Shown one piece after another: positions 1 through 8,838 of a stretch of DNA of 55,550 nucleotides. The DNA is from JAXLYX01 sp046351215 (GTDB lineage: Bacteria > Myxococcota_A > Polyangia > Polyangiales > Houyiibacteriaceae). Where the stretch lies: contig JAXLYX010000027.1 of NCBI GenBank assembly GCA_046351215.1, positions 1-55,550 of the forward strand. The letters are read 5' to 3'. The notes beneath the pieces are model-generated. The model saw only the letters and a list, made by a program, of their open reading frames with translations, was not told the origin of the DNA and made no database searches. The position numbers and the translations under genes are program-made. Each line of letters opens with the position of its first letter. Position 1 is the first letter of the stretch.

Positions 1-864
1 CAGAGCACGGCGCTCGTCGCCCTCCCCGGGCTCGCGCTCGAGCGAGGCAACCGTCTCGTGGTCGACGTCGAGGATCGCGACGTGGTGCGCGACGACGCGG
101 TCGGACGCGTGGAGGCGACCTACGAGGGCTCGCTCCCCCTCCGGGCCTCGTCGGGCCGCGTGGAGGTCGAGTGCCGCGGCACGCCGGCCGAGCAGCTCGC
201 GACCCGGGTGGACGCGGCGGCCGCGAACGCCGACCAGGCGATGGACGCGTTGCCGGACGCCGAGCATCCCGATGCCGCCGTGCTCCACTTCCATCGGAGC
301 GAGGACGACGAGCGGGCCGCGAGGCTCGCCGTCTACGATCTCGCGCGCTGGGTGGGCCTCGGGGATCCGCGCGTCACCTCGAGGCTCGCCGAGCTCGACG
401 ATCGTCGCCAGCGCTTCAAGGAGCACGTGGCCGAGCTCGTGGGCCGGCTCCGGGCCGACGCGCCGGCGCCGGACGTGCCGGTCCGCGTTCCCGGCTCGCC
501 CTGGTCCGTGACCGTGCGCGGCCTCGTCTGCGATCTGGAGCGACTCTTCGAGCTCCGGCGCGAAGCCGGCCTCGACACGCGGATGACGTGCGCCCTCCGC
601 CTCCACGTCGCGCACGAGGCCTCGAGCCCTCAGACGCTGGGCTTCACGATGCACGTCGTGGACGAGCTCGGCGAGACGACCGAGGTCCATCCGATCCTCC
701 TCGAGGAGGCCGACGGAGCCTCGAGGTTCAACACGCGCACGCGTTTCCCCCGCGGAGGGCGCGACCTCGTGCTCGCGCTCGAGGAGCGGAGCCCCGTGCT
801 GCTCCGCCTGTCGACACGCTCGGGCGTGACCTGGGCCCGGATCGAAGGCGACGGGAACCCCTGA
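1..864 (+). CDS. Hypothetical protein, 5'-truncated by window edge
   Basis: The reading frame is open from the first base of the window, so the true start lies upstream and only the last 287 residues are visible. A GTG at 58 is a possible internal start, but nothing favours it. The visible part is hydrophilic, rich in Arg, Asp and Glu, with no membrane segment or cysteine-rich motif; it contains helical stretches followed by a C-terminal beta-rich part. I do not recognise the family. Codon use is strongly G/C-ending, as in the neighbours, so it is a real gene. A short GC hairpin (873-885) follows the stop. The next gene begins 140 bases downstream on the same strand. Confidence 0.75.
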   Translation, partial: QSTALVALPGLALERGNRLVVDVEDRDVVRDDAVGRVEATYEGSLPLRASSGRVEVECRGTPAEQLATRVDAAAANADQAMDALPDAEHPDAAVLHFHRSEDDERAARLAVYDLARWVGLGDPRVTSRLAELDDRRQRFKEHVAELVGRLRADAPAPDVPVRVPGSPWSVTVRGLVCDLERLFELRREAGLDTRMTCALRLHVAHEASSPQTLGFTMHVVDELGETTEVHPILLEEADGASRFNTRTRFPRGGRDLVLALEERSPVLLRLSTRSGVTWARIEGDGNP

Positions 865-872
865 TCGGATGA

Positions 873-885
873 CCCCGGATCGGGG
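873..885. terminator. Weak GC hairpin after the first gene
   Basis: A 5-bp stem (CCCCG/CGGGG) with a 3-base loop lies 9 bases after the stop of the first gene. There is no T-run, so terminator activity is only possible. Confidence 0.25.
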
Positions 886-1004
886 ATGGAATCCGACATG
901 CACCCGCAAAGCCCCCCCTGTCCGTACCGAACGGCAGGCGTACGCTGAGAGGACGGTGCGTCGCGGGGGAGCCGGGGGGCTCGGACGGCGACGGGGAGGG
1001 GCCC

Positions 1005-2261
1005 ATGGCGGCAGGCACGACGCATGGACGCGACGTGAGGGCGCTCGTCGCGGACGACGATCCACGGGATCCGGGCTCGCGCGCGAGCCCACGCAGGAGC
1101 TCGGTTCCACCGCTCCTCCCGAAGACGAAGTCGGGGATCTTCGCCGTCGGCACGCGACGCCCGATCGCGGTGCACGTGCCCCCGAATCCCGCTCCGAACC
1201 TCGAGGACCTTCCGACGCTCGACGGCGATCCGGAAGACGAGGAGGACACGCTCCGGATCCGTCGCGTCGAACGCGTCGACATCGACTCGGTGCTGAGGCG
1301 CGTCAGCTCCGTGCCGCCGCCTCCGCTCGAGCTGCGGAGGGTGGAGATCCCGAAGGCTCCGCCCGCGCGGCCTTCCCTCGAGCCCCCGGATCCGTTGGCC
1401 GTCGAGGAGAGCGGCTCCTTCCTCCTGCGCGCGCTCGGGTACACGGCGACGATCGTCCTGCTCGCGGGAGCGATCACGCTGCTCGGCCGCGCGGCGGTCC
1501 TCGTCGTCGACATCGCGCGGCACGTGCGTACGACCGACGCGACGGCCCGGCTCACCTCCGTGCATCGCGAGTCGCACGCGATGCGGACGGCCGCGATGCC
1601 GACCCAGCTCTTCGGCCCGAGGGTCGAGGCGTCGAGCGCACCGCAGGTCGCGGAGCCGACGACGACGACGCCATCCGTCGCGTCCGACGTGCCCTTCGTC
1701 GGGCCGCCGATGCCGGAGCCCGAGGTCGCGATCGAGCCCGAGCCCACGCCCGCACCCGTCACCGAGCCCCACGCCGCCCTGGAGCCGGCGCCGACGGCCC
1801 CGCGGAGCGTCGAGCCCGCGCGCGCCGAGGCGCGGCCCGTCGCAGCGCCGACGGAGTCGGCCCTCGCCGTCGCCGAGTCGGTCGAAGGCGAGGAAGCTCC
1901 AACGGAGGACCCCGTGGACGAGGCCCCTCCGGCGCCCGCCGATCCGGTGGCGCTCGCGCTCGCCGCGCGGCTCGATCCTCCGCCGGTGGAGGCTCCGCCG
2001 CCTTCGATCCCGTCGCGCGACGAGGTCGGCCGCGCGCTCCGCGCCGTGGCCCCGCAGGTGAACGCCTGCTCGACCGAGTCGGTCGTGTTGACGGTCCGGG
2101 TCACGTTCGCCTCCGACGGCTCGGTCACGGCTGCCCGGCTCGCGACCACGCCGCCGGGAACGACGAACGCGGCCTGCGTGTGGGAAGCCCTTCGCGCGGC
2201 CCGCGTCTCCCCGTTCGGTCGCTCGTCGTTCACGACGAGCTACGCGTACGCCCGGCCCTGA
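1005..2261 (+). CDS. TonB-like / AgmX-type membrane-anchored periplasmic protein
   Basis: This is a 418-residue protein. An N-terminal cytoplasmic region (1-140) rich in Pro and charged residues is followed by one membrane helix at about 144-169. Then comes a long Pro/Ala/Glu-rich stretch (about 190-330) like the periplasm-spanning arm of TonB. The small C-terminal domain (about 335-418) has the pattern VAPQVNAC then VRVTFASDGSV, typical of the energy-transducer/AgmX-PglI C-terminal fold of deltaproteobacteria and myxobacteria. The start ATG is preceded by GGGGAGGGG. No ExbB/ExbD genes lie nearby. It probably links the inner membrane to an envelope partner; the partner is unknown. Family assignment is moderate, and the membrane topology is clear. 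Confidence 0.7.
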   Translation: MAAGTTHGRDVRALVADDDPRDPGSRASPRRSSVPPLLPKTKSGIFAVGTRRPIAVHVPPNPAPNLEDLPTLDGDPEDEEDTLRIRRVERVDIDSVLRRVSSVPPPPLELRRVEIPKAPPARPSLEPPDPLAVEESGSFLLRALGYTATIVLLAGAITLLGRAAVLVVDIARHVRTTDATARLTSVHRESHAMRTAAMPTQLFGPRVEASSAPQVAEPTTTTPSVASDVPFVGPPMPEPEVAIEPEPTPAPVTEPHAALEPAPTAPRSVEPARAEARPVAAPTESALAVAESVEGEEAPTEDPVDEAPPAPADPVALALAARLDPPPVEAPPPSIPSRDEVGRALRAVAPQVNACSTESVVLTVRVTFASDGSVTAARLATTPPGTTNAACVWEALRAARVSPFGRSSFTTSYAYARP

Positions 2262-2301
2262 GGGGCAGACAAGACGACGGCGAAGGGTGTATCCAGGAGG
2301 G

Positions 2302-3177
2302 ATGCGACCTTCCGCCGCCGTCTCCTCCCTGCTCTTCTTCGTCGTCCTGCTCACGTGCTTCCTGATCGGCCTCTTCGGTTTCGCCGCGAGCGGCCATCCG
2401 GGCGGGTTCGGCGCGATGATCGTCGTCGGCTTCACGCTCGGCGGCTTCCTCGCCGCGAGCGTGAAGGTCGTGGCCGAGTGGGAGCGCATGGTCGTCCTCC
2501 GCCTCGGGAAATTCCGAGGCGTGATGGAGCCCGGCCTGCACTTCCTGATCCCGATCTTCGACACGCCGATCTTCGTCGAGATGCGCGTGCAGACGGTCGA
2601 CATCCCGCGCCAGCAGACCATCACGCAGGACAACGTCCCGGTGCTGATGAACGGCGTGATCTTCTTCAAGGTCGGCGATGCGAGCGCCGCGGCGCTCAAG
2701 GTGCAGAGCTACCGCCAGGCGATGGCGCGCTACGCGCAGGCCACGCTCCGGGACACCGTGGGCAGCCTCTCGCTCGACGAGCTCCTCTCGCACCAGGACC
2801 GCCTCGAGGGTGAGCTCGCACGCAACGTGGACACCGCGAGCAAGGGTTGGGGCCTGCACGTCGAGGCGATCAAGATCGAGGACATCGACGTCCCCGAAGA
2901 GCTCAAGAAGATGATGTCGCGCCAGGCGTCCTCGGAGCGCGAGAAGCGCGCCACGATCATCAAGGCGGAGGGCGATCGGCTGGCGGCCAACGCGCTCGCC
3001 GAGGCCGCCTCGGTGATGTCCGCGAGCCCGGGGGCGATGCAGCTGCGCACGCTCCAGACGATCGACGGGCTCGGACCGAGCAGCTCGAACACCGTGGTGC
3101 TGGCGCTGCCCGTCGAATTCGTCGACGCCCTCCGGGCGTATTCGCACCTGAAGCCGGAGACCAAGAACCCCGCATGA
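2302..3177 (+). CDS. Slipin (SPFH/band 7 membrane protein)
   Basis: This is a 291-residue protein with two N-terminal hydrophobic segments (about 7-29 and 35-55) followed by an SPFH domain (about 57-220). Slipin-type signatures are visible: an EWERMVVLRLGKFRG entry into the domain, the TVDIPRQQTITQDNVPV strand, and an IEDIDVPEELKKMM segment leading into the coiled-coil tail. Slipins oligomerise in membranes and organise microdomains or proteases; the usual NfeD partner is not adjacent. The start is uncertain. ATG 2302 has AGGAGG only one base upstream, too close for good initiation, but a TATCCA hexamer 6 bases before it fits the leaderless pattern seen elsewhere. GTG 2287 is the alternative. 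The stop overlaps the ATG of aspA (ATGA), so the two genes are translationally coupled. Confidence 0.9.
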   Translation: MRPSAAVSSLLFFVVLLTCFLIGLFGFAASGHPGGFGAMIVVGFTLGGFLAASVKVVAEWERMVVLRLGKFRGVMEPGLHFLIPIFDTPIFVEMRVQTVDIPRQQTITQDNVPVLMNGVIFFKVGDASAAALKVQSYRQAMARYAQATLRDTVGSLSLDELLSHQDRLEGELARNVDTASKGWGLHVEAIKIEDIDVPEELKKMMSRQASSEREKRATIIKAEGDRLAANALAEAASVMSASPGAMQLRTLQTIDGLGPSSSNTVVLALPVEFVDALRAYSHLKPETKNPA

Positions 3178-4643
3178 CCGTCCCCACGTTCCGCGTCGAG
3201 AAGGACTTCCTCGGCGAGCGCCCCGTCCCGAGCGACGCCTACTACGGCATCCAGACGCTGCGAGGCGCCGAGAATTTCCCCATCTCCGGCCATCGGCTCC
3301 ATCCGGTCCTGATCCGTGCCATGGCCACGGTGAAGAAGGCCGCGGCGCTCGCGCATCGCGAGACCGGGGCCCTCGAGGATCGCATCGCCTACGCGATCGC
3401 CGCGGCGGCCGACGAGATCGTGGAGGGGAAGCTCCACGATCAATTCCTCGTCGATCCCATCCAGGGAGGTGCGGGCACCTCGATCAACATGAACGCGAAC
3501 GAGGTGATCGCGAACCGCGCGCTCGAGCTGCTGGGGCATCCGAAGGGGTCGTACGCGATCGTCTCGCCGAACTCCCACGTGAACATGGGGCAGTCGACGA
3601 ACGACGCGTTCCCCACGGCCGTCCACCTCGCGACGCTCGACCTCGTGCGCGAGCTCGTCGTCGCCCTCCGCGAGCTGCGCGACGCGTTCGCCGTGAAGGA
3701 GATCGCGTTCGACGACATCCTGAAGATGGGCCGCACCCACCTCCAGGACGCCGTGCCCATCCGCCTCGGCCAGGAGTTCGGCGCCTACCGGCGCGTGCTC
3801 GACCGCGACATCGCCCGCATCACGAACGTGGGCTCGCACCTCCTCTCCGTGAACATGGGCGCGACGGCCGTCGGCACCGGCCTCAACGCGGACCCGGACT
3901 ACATCGATCGCGTCGTCCGTCATCTCGCGACCGAGAGCGGCCATCCGATCGTCCGCGCCGAGCACCTCGTCGACGCGACGCAGAACACGGACGGCTACAC
4001 GGAGATCTCGGCGGCCCTCAAGGTCTGCATGATCAACCTCTCGAAGATCGCCAACGACCTCCGGCTCATGGCGTCGGGCCCCCGCGCCGGCCTCGGCGAG
4101 CTCCGCCTCCCCGCACGGCAGCCGGGGAGCTCGATCATGCCCGGCAAGGTGAATCCCGTGATGGCCGAGGTCGTGAACCAGGTCGCCTTCCGGGTGATCG
4201 GGAACGATCACACCATCGGCCTCGCTTCCGAGGCCGGGCAGTTCGAGCTCAACGTGATGGAGCCGGTGCTCGTCCACGCCCTGCTCGAGTCGCTCACGAT
4301 GATGGCGAACGTCTTCCGCGTCTTCCGGAAGCATTGCGTCGAGGGGCTCGAGCCGAACGTGGAGCGCATGAGCGACTACGTCGAGAAGAGCGTGGGCGTG
4401 ATCACCGCGATCAATCCGCACGTCGGCTACGAGGCGGCCGCCCGGATCGCGCGCGAGGCGAACCTCACGGGCAAGCCCGTTCGGGAGCTCATCCTCCGGG
4501 ACGGGCTCCTCACCCCCGAGCGGCTCGACGAGATCCTCGATCCCCAGGCGATGACGCGGCCCGGCATCGCGGGCGGCCGGCCCGAGCGCCGGGGCACGAC
4601 GCTCTTCCCGGAGCACGACGAAGAGCACGACCCGCGCTCCTGA
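3174..4643 (+). CDS. aspA: Aspartate ammonia-lyase
   Basis: This is a 489-residue enzyme of the fumarase/aspartase superfamily that converts L-aspartate to fumarate and ammonia in the cytoplasm. The superfamily signature GSSIMPGKVNPV, which carries the catalytic serine loop, lies at about residues 318-329. GQSTNDAFPTA and the GRTHLQDAVP segment are substrate-binding regions. The YYGIQTLRGAENFPISG opening is typical of aspartase rather than fumarase C, although the two are hard to separate without alignment. ATG 3174 overlaps the slipin stop by four bases, which decides this start over upstream in-frame codons. Length matches the family. The gene is convergent with the diguanylate cyclase that follows. 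Confidence 0.9.
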   Translation: MTVPTFRVEKDFLGERPVPSDAYYGIQTLRGAENFPISGHRLHPVLIRAMATVKKAAALAHRETGALEDRIAYAIAAAADEIVEGKLHDQFLVDPIQGGAGTSINMNANEVIANRALELLGHPKGSYAIVSPNSHVNMGQSTNDAFPTAVHLATLDLVRELVVALRELRDAFAVKEIAFDDILKMGRTHLQDAVPIRLGQEFGAYRRVLDRDIARITNVGSHLLSVNMGATAVGTGLNADPDYIDRVVRHLATESGHPIVRAEHLVDATQNTDGYTEISAALKVCMINLSKIANDLRLMASGPRAGLGELRLPARQPGSSIMPGKVNPVMAEVVNQVAFRVIGNDHTIGLASEAGQFELNVMEPVLVHALLESLTMMANVFRVFRKHCVEGLEPNVERMSDYVEKSVGVITAINPHVGYEAAARIAREANLTGKPVRELILRDGLLTPERLDEILDPQAMTRPGIAGGRPERRGTTLFPEHDEEHDPRS

Positions 4644-4657
4644 CCGGCGCTCGCCGG
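4644..4657. terminator. Short GC hairpin between convergent genes
   Basis: CCGGC-GCTC-GCCGG forms a 5-bp stem and 4-base loop directly after the aspA stop, in the 36-base gap between convergent genes. There is no T-run; it could act as a weak bidirectional terminator. Confidence 0.3.
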
Positions 4658-4679
4658 GCCGGGCGCGCGAAGACCCCGC

Positions 4680-5807
4680 TCAGGCGCTCTTCGCGATGCG
4701 GATCCGGTTGCGGCCTTCGGCCTTGCTCTCGTAGAGCGCCCGATCGGCCGCGCGCAGCGCTTCGTCGGCGATGGAGAAGCGGCCGTGGCCGATCTGGGCC
4801 ACGCCCGCCGAGACGGTGATCCGGAAGCGGCGTCCGTCGGACTCGAATTCGAGAGCCTCGACGCTCTTGCGCACGCGCTCGCCGACCTCGAAGGCGTGCT
4901 GCTCGTCGCAGCCGTCGAGCACGAGGAGGAATTCCTCGCCGCCCATGCGGCCGCAGGCGTCGTTCGCGCGGGTCGCGGCGCGGAGCACCGCGGCGACGCG
5001 GCGCAGCACCTCGTCGCCGGCCGGATGTCCGTAGGTGTCGTTCACCTTCTTGAAGTGGTCGACGTCGAGCATCAGCAGGCTGAGCGGACGTTCGTCGGAG
5101 CGCGCGGTGGACGAGAGGGTCGCCACGCGCTCGAGGAGGTAGGCGCGGCTCAGGAGGTCGGTGAGACCGTCCGTGGTCGAGGCGGTGGACACGCGGCGAC
5201 GCCAGCGCTCGAGCACTTCCGCATAGACCACCGCGAAGAAGATGCCCGAGCCGACGAAGAGCGCGAAGGCGAGCGAGCGCGGCGCCGAGAGGCTTCCTCC
5301 CTCGGAGCCGATCAGCACGCCGTAGAAGGCGGAATAGCCTCCGATCAGGGCGGGAGCCGCGTATCGTGCCCCGCCGGGCATGATCAGGCTGAAGCAGAAG
5401 AGCACGATCCCCAGGCTGACCACGTAGGGGCTCTCGCCGCCGCCGGTGTGGTACGCGCAACGCCCGAGCACGCCGCAGATGCCCACCGCGATGGCGGTGG
5501 CCTGGACGAAGGGACGCATGCGGGCCGCGGGGACGAGACGGTGGACGACGTAGGCCACGAGCGCGACGACGGCGACGCCGAGCACCCGGACCGCGAGATC
5601 CGTGACGGAGTCGTCCGCGAAGCCGGGGCTCCGCCGGAGGAAGAGCTCCGTGAGGAATTGCGCCGTCATCCCGAGGACGATCACGAGGTAGCTCTGCGTG
5701 ACCGCCGTGGACGCGAGCTCCGGGAGCTCGTGCCTCTCGTACGGTCCGCCGATCGCCGCGGCTCCCGTCTCCGGGCCCGGTCGCCTGTCTTCCCCCCCTC
5801 CGTGCAC
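4680..5807 (-). CDS. Membrane-bound diguanylate cyclase (GGDEF)
   Basis: This is a 375-residue protein that makes cyclic di-GMP from two GTP. The N-terminal half holds about six hydrophobic helices in an uncharacterised membrane sensor region. The C-terminal GGDEF domain begins at about residue 205 with DGLTDLLSRAYL. The active-site signature is GGEEF, a common active variant. An RAND sequence five residues before it is a canonical RxxD inhibitory site, so product inhibition is expected. I chose GTG 5807 because GGAG lies just before it and a TATCTT -10-like hexamer lies at 5817-5822. The frame stays open to 5912, but the extension is Arg-rich and lacks family character. The gene is convergent with aspA. 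Confidence 0.88.
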   Translation of the reverse strand: MHGGGEDRRPGPETGAAAIGGPYERHELPELASTAVTQSYLVIVLGMTAQFLTELFLRRSPGFADDSVTDLAVRVLGVAVVALVAYVVHRLVPAARMRPFVQATAIAVGICGVLGRCAYHTGGGESPYVVSLGIVLFCFSLIMPGGARYAAPALIGGYSAFYGVLIGSEGGSLSAPRSLAFALFVGSGIFFAVVYAEVLERWRRRVSTASTTDGLTDLLSRAYLLERVATLSSTARSDERPLSLLMLDVDHFKKVNDTYGHPAGDEVLRRVAAVLRAATRANDACGRMGGEEFLLVLDGCDEQHAFEVGERVRKSVEALEFESDGRRFRITVSAGVAQIGHGRFSIADEALRAADRALYESKAEGRNRIRIAKSA

Positions 5808-5962
5808 TCTGCTCCGAAGATAGCGGCGCACGGCCCCGGCCGACAGGGGGGAGCGAGGCCCCGGTCGGCCACCGTGCCGAGCGTGCCGTCGACGGCGAAG
5901 CACCTCGCACACCCACTTGCAGGAAAGGGCTCGGCGCGTACGAGGCGAGAGGGAGGTTCCTC

Positions 5963-7024
5963 ATGCGCGTGCTCGTCACGGGAGCCACGGGACACATCGG
6001 CAGCAACACGGTCCGGGCCGCGCTCGAGATCGGCTGGGACGTGGTCGCGCTCGCCCGGCCCGGCAGCCGGAGGACGGCTCTCGAGGGTCTCGAGGTCGAG
6101 ATCCGTGAGGGCGATCTCCTCGACGCCGAGGCGGTCGCGCGCGCGGTGCAGGGCGTCGAGGCGGTCCTCCACGTCGGGGCGGTCCACCGTCAGGCGACGG
6201 CCGATCCCGACCTGCTGATCCGACCGGCCGTCGAAGGGACGCGTCACGTGCTCGAGGCCGCGTCGAAGGCGGGCGTCGGGCGCGTGGTCGTGACGAGCAG
6301 CGGAGCGACGGTCGGATTCGGCCTCGACCCCGACCATCCGCTCGACGAGAGCCATCGCCTCGAGACGGCGAAGAGCGCCTACACCCGCGCGAAGATCGAG
6401 CAGGAGAAGCTCGCGCTCTCGTGGGTGGGGAAGCCGGGAGCGCCGGAGATCGTCGTCCTCAATCCGAGCGGTGTGCTCGGCCCCTACGACTACCGGATCA
6501 CGCCGGCGACGCGCTCGATCCTCGGGCTGCTCGGAGGGGATCCAGCCTTCCTCGCGCTCTGCCCCACCGACGTGAGGGACGTCGGAGCCGCCCACGTCCT
6601 CGCGGCGGAGCGTGGACGACCGGGCGAGCGCTACCTCATCACGGGCGACGTCGTGAAACCGAAGCAGCTCGCCGCCCTCTTCGGCGAGCTCACGGGCGTC
6701 CGGCCGCTCACGATCCGTCCGCCCGCCTTCCTGCTCAAGCTCGCGATCGGCGGCAAGGAGAAACAGGCGATCCGCGACGGCGGCGACACGGCCGCGAGCC
6801 GCGACGCGGTCGACGATCTCGCGGGCGGCCACCTCGTCTACGACTCGAAGAAGAGCCGCGAGGAGCTCGGCATGCGCTACCGGCCGGCGCGCGAGGTGCT
6901 GGTCGACACGCTCCGCTGGCTGCTCTTCGTGAACGTGCTCGCACCGAAGGTCGCGGCGAGGGTCCGCGCGAAGCTCGGGGAGCGGGCCGCCCCGGATCCC
7001 GATTGGGTCCCGCCGGGCGCCTGA
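5963..7024 (+). CDS. NAD(P)-dependent epimerase/dehydratase (extended SDR)
   Basis: This is a 353-residue extended short-chain dehydrogenase. The Rossmann nucleotide-binding motif TGATGHIG is at residues 7-14, and the catalytic YxxxK appears as YTRAK at about 140. A conserved NPSGVLGPYD segment resembles dihydroflavonol-4-reductase-like enzymes, which reduce or epimerise a sugar or ketone substrate with NAD(P)H. The C-terminal part includes a hydrophobic segment (about 310-325) that could rest on the membrane. A GGGAGG site precedes the ATG. Neighbours do not indicate the substrate, so the exact reaction is unknown. Confidence 0.85.
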   Translation: MRVLVTGATGHIGSNTVRAALEIGWDVVALARPGSRRTALEGLEVEIREGDLLDAEAVARAVQGVEAVLHVGAVHRQATADPDLLIRPAVEGTRHVLEAASKAGVGRVVVTSSGATVGFGLDPDHPLDESHRLETAKSAYTRAKIEQEKLALSWVGKPGAPEIVVLNPSGVLGPYDYRITPATRSILGLLGGDPAFLALCPTDVRDVGAAHVLAAERGRPGERYLITGDVVKPKQLAALFGELTGVRPLTIRPPAFLLKLAIGGKEKQAIRDGGDTAASRDAVDDLAGGHLVYDSKKSREELGMRYRPAREVLVDTLRWLLFVNVLAPKVAARVRAKLGERAAPDPDWVPPGA

Positions 7025-7076
7025 CGGTCGCCCTACCCGCTTGTCGCGTCGGCGGGACGGTGCGACGGTACCCGAC

Positions 7077-8009
7077 ATGAAGCGCCTCTCGTCGATTCCC
7101 GTCCTCCTGGTCTCCCTCGCGCTCGCCGCCTGCGGCGGGAGCACTCCCGAGCCTCGCATGGCGCCCGGTGGCGTCGGGCTCTCCGTCCGCCTCCTCGAGC
7201 CCGGCGCCGAGCCGCGCGACTCGCTCCGCTACGAGCGCGTCGCCGGCACGCGCGATGCCCTCGTCGTGCAGATCGCCGCGAACGGCCTGCTCGAGACGGC
7301 CGAAGGGGCCGCGCTCGTCACGCCCCCGATCCTCGATCTCGGCATCGAGACCGGCGGCATGTTCCGCGTGCGCGAGGGCGTGTTCGGCTATCAGGTCCGC
7401 TTCCGCGTGATCGGCGTGCGCATGCCCGACGGGACGACCGCCGAACAGGCCGAGGCCGCAGGACGCCTCGTGGCGCCGCTCGCGAACGTCACGGGCACCT
7501 TCGAGATCGACGACCGTGGCCTCACGCAGCGTGCCGACCTGACGATCCCCGAGGACGCGCCGCCCCGGCTGCTCACGATCCTCGGAACCATCCGCATGTT
7601 CCTGCTCTCGATCCCCTTCCCGGCGGAGCCCGTCGGCATCGGCGCTCGTTGGGAGGTCACGCGCCTCGTCGACGTGCGCGGCATCCACGCGACCCAGACG
7701 GTCACGTACACGCTCGCGGAGCGCGTCGGCGGCACGCTGCGGCTCGGCGTCACGATGCACTCGTCGGCCGCGCCGCAGTCGGTGCCCGTGGGCTCCGACG
7801 GCACGCAGATGGACGTCGAGGCCTACGAGGCGAGCATGGTCGGGAGCGCGGTCGTGAAGCTCGATCGGATCATCCCGCTCAGCGAGGTGCGCGGCACCTC
7901 GGAGCTCCGTGCGACCCTGCGTCGTGGGCTCGCGACCGAGCCGATCGCGCAGACGGGCGCGGCCGACATCCGCGTCGTGCCGATCGCCGAGGAAGCGCCG
8001 GCACGCTGA
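7077..8009 (+). CDS. Predicted lipoprotein
   Basis: This is a 310-residue protein. A signal peptide ends in the lipobox LAAC with Cys19 as the lipidated residue, followed by GGS, so export and outer-envelope anchoring are likely. The rest is beta-rich, with a PFPAEPVGIGARWEVT segment reminiscent of DUF6263-type proteins; that match is from memory of the pattern and is tentative. I chose ATG 7077 because it puts the basic MKR residues directly before the hydrophobic core; an upstream GTG at 7041 would add 12 residues that spoil the signal peptide. The role is unknown. Confidence 0.78.
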   Translation: MKRLSSIPVLLVSLALAACGGSTPEPRMAPGGVGLSVRLLEPGAEPRDSLRYERVAGTRDALVVQIAANGLLETAEGAALVTPPILDLGIETGGMFRVREGVFGYQVRFRVIGVRMPDGTTAEQAEAAGRLVAPLANVTGTFEIDDRGLTQRADLTIPEDAPPRLLTILGTIRMFLLSIPFPAEPVGIGARWEVTRLVDVRGIHATQTVTYTLAERVGGTLRLGVTMHSSAAPQSVPVGSDGTQMDVEAYEASMVGSAVVKLDRIIPLSEVRGTSELRATLRRGLATEPIAQTGAADIRVVPIAEEAPAR

Positions 8010-8027
8010 CGCCGCGCGACGTCCTGC

Positions 8028-8780
8028 TCAGCCCCGCACGAGGAGCACCGCTCCGACGAGGCCGAGCAGGACGAAGACTCCGCGCCGGAAGAGCGTCTCG
8101 GAGATGCGATCGTGGATCGCGTCTCCGACGACGAGGCCGACGAGGAGACCGAGCGCGAAGCGGAGCGAGAGACCGAGCGTCTCCCCGTCGAAGTCGCCGC
8201 GAAAGGCGAAGCGGGCGATGAGGATGCCCTGGAGGGTCATCCAGAGACCTGCGAGCGTGGCCCGGAAGCGCAGCTTGTCGCCGAGCCTCCGGCCGGCGAC
8301 GTAGACGACGAGCGGACCGCCGGTGGAGAACGCGCCGTGCACCACGCCGGCGAGGGCGAGCAGCGCCGAGTCGAGCCAGGGCTTCGCGGGACCGACGTCC
8401 ACGTCCGCCCGAGCGCGCCGTGACCGGACGAGCTCGAGCCCCGCGAGCGTGCACACGAAGGCCCCGTAGATCCGCTTCAGCACCACGTCCGGCAGCGCGC
8501 CCGAGGCCCACATGCCGAAGGGCATGCCGAGGAGCACGAGCGGCAGGATGCCCCGGAAGAGCAGGCGTCGATCGACGTGGGCCCGGTGGCGGATCGCGAG
8601 GAACGCCGACAACACGAGGTTCAGCGGCACGACCGCGGGGAGGATCGTGCCGATCGGGAGCATCAGGGCCCCGAGCGCGAGCGTGATCACGGTCGCGCCG
8701 AAGCCGAGCGCGGCTTCGACCGTGAACGCGAAGGCCACGACGACGAGGAGGGCGGCGGACACGCGTTTCGGGTGTAGCAT
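8028..8780 (-). CDS. TauE/SafE-family sulfite exporter-like permease
   Basis: This is a 250-residue integral membrane protein with about seven to eight hydrophobic helices. The first repeat has GFGATVITLALGALMLP, and the second, GVVHGAFSTGGPLVVYVAGRR, is the characteristic TauE/SafE motif with G-x-G and GGP elements. The family moves sulfite, sulfoacetate or other anions across the inner membrane; the substrate here cannot be told. The ATG at 8780 begins with a short basic segment before the first helix. The gene is convergent with the lipoprotein gene (18-base gap) and divergent from the giant membrane protein. Confidence 0.85.
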   Translation of the reverse strand: MLHPKRVSAALLVVVAFAFTVEAALGFGATVITLALGALMLPIGTILPAVVPLNLVLSAFLAIRHRAHVDRRLLFRGILPLVLLGMPFGMWASGALPDVVLKRIYGAFVCTLAGLELVRSRRARADVDVGPAKPWLDSALLALAGVVHGAFSTGGPLVVYVAGRRLGDKLRFRATLAGLWMTLQGILIARFAFRGDFDGETLGLSLRFALGLLVGLVVGDAIHDRISETLFRRGVFVLLGLVGAVLLVRG

Positions 8781-8838
8781 GCGTGCGCCGGGTCCGAGTG
8801 CGGGAGGGGCCGCACACCCGGCGCGGAGGAGGAACGCG

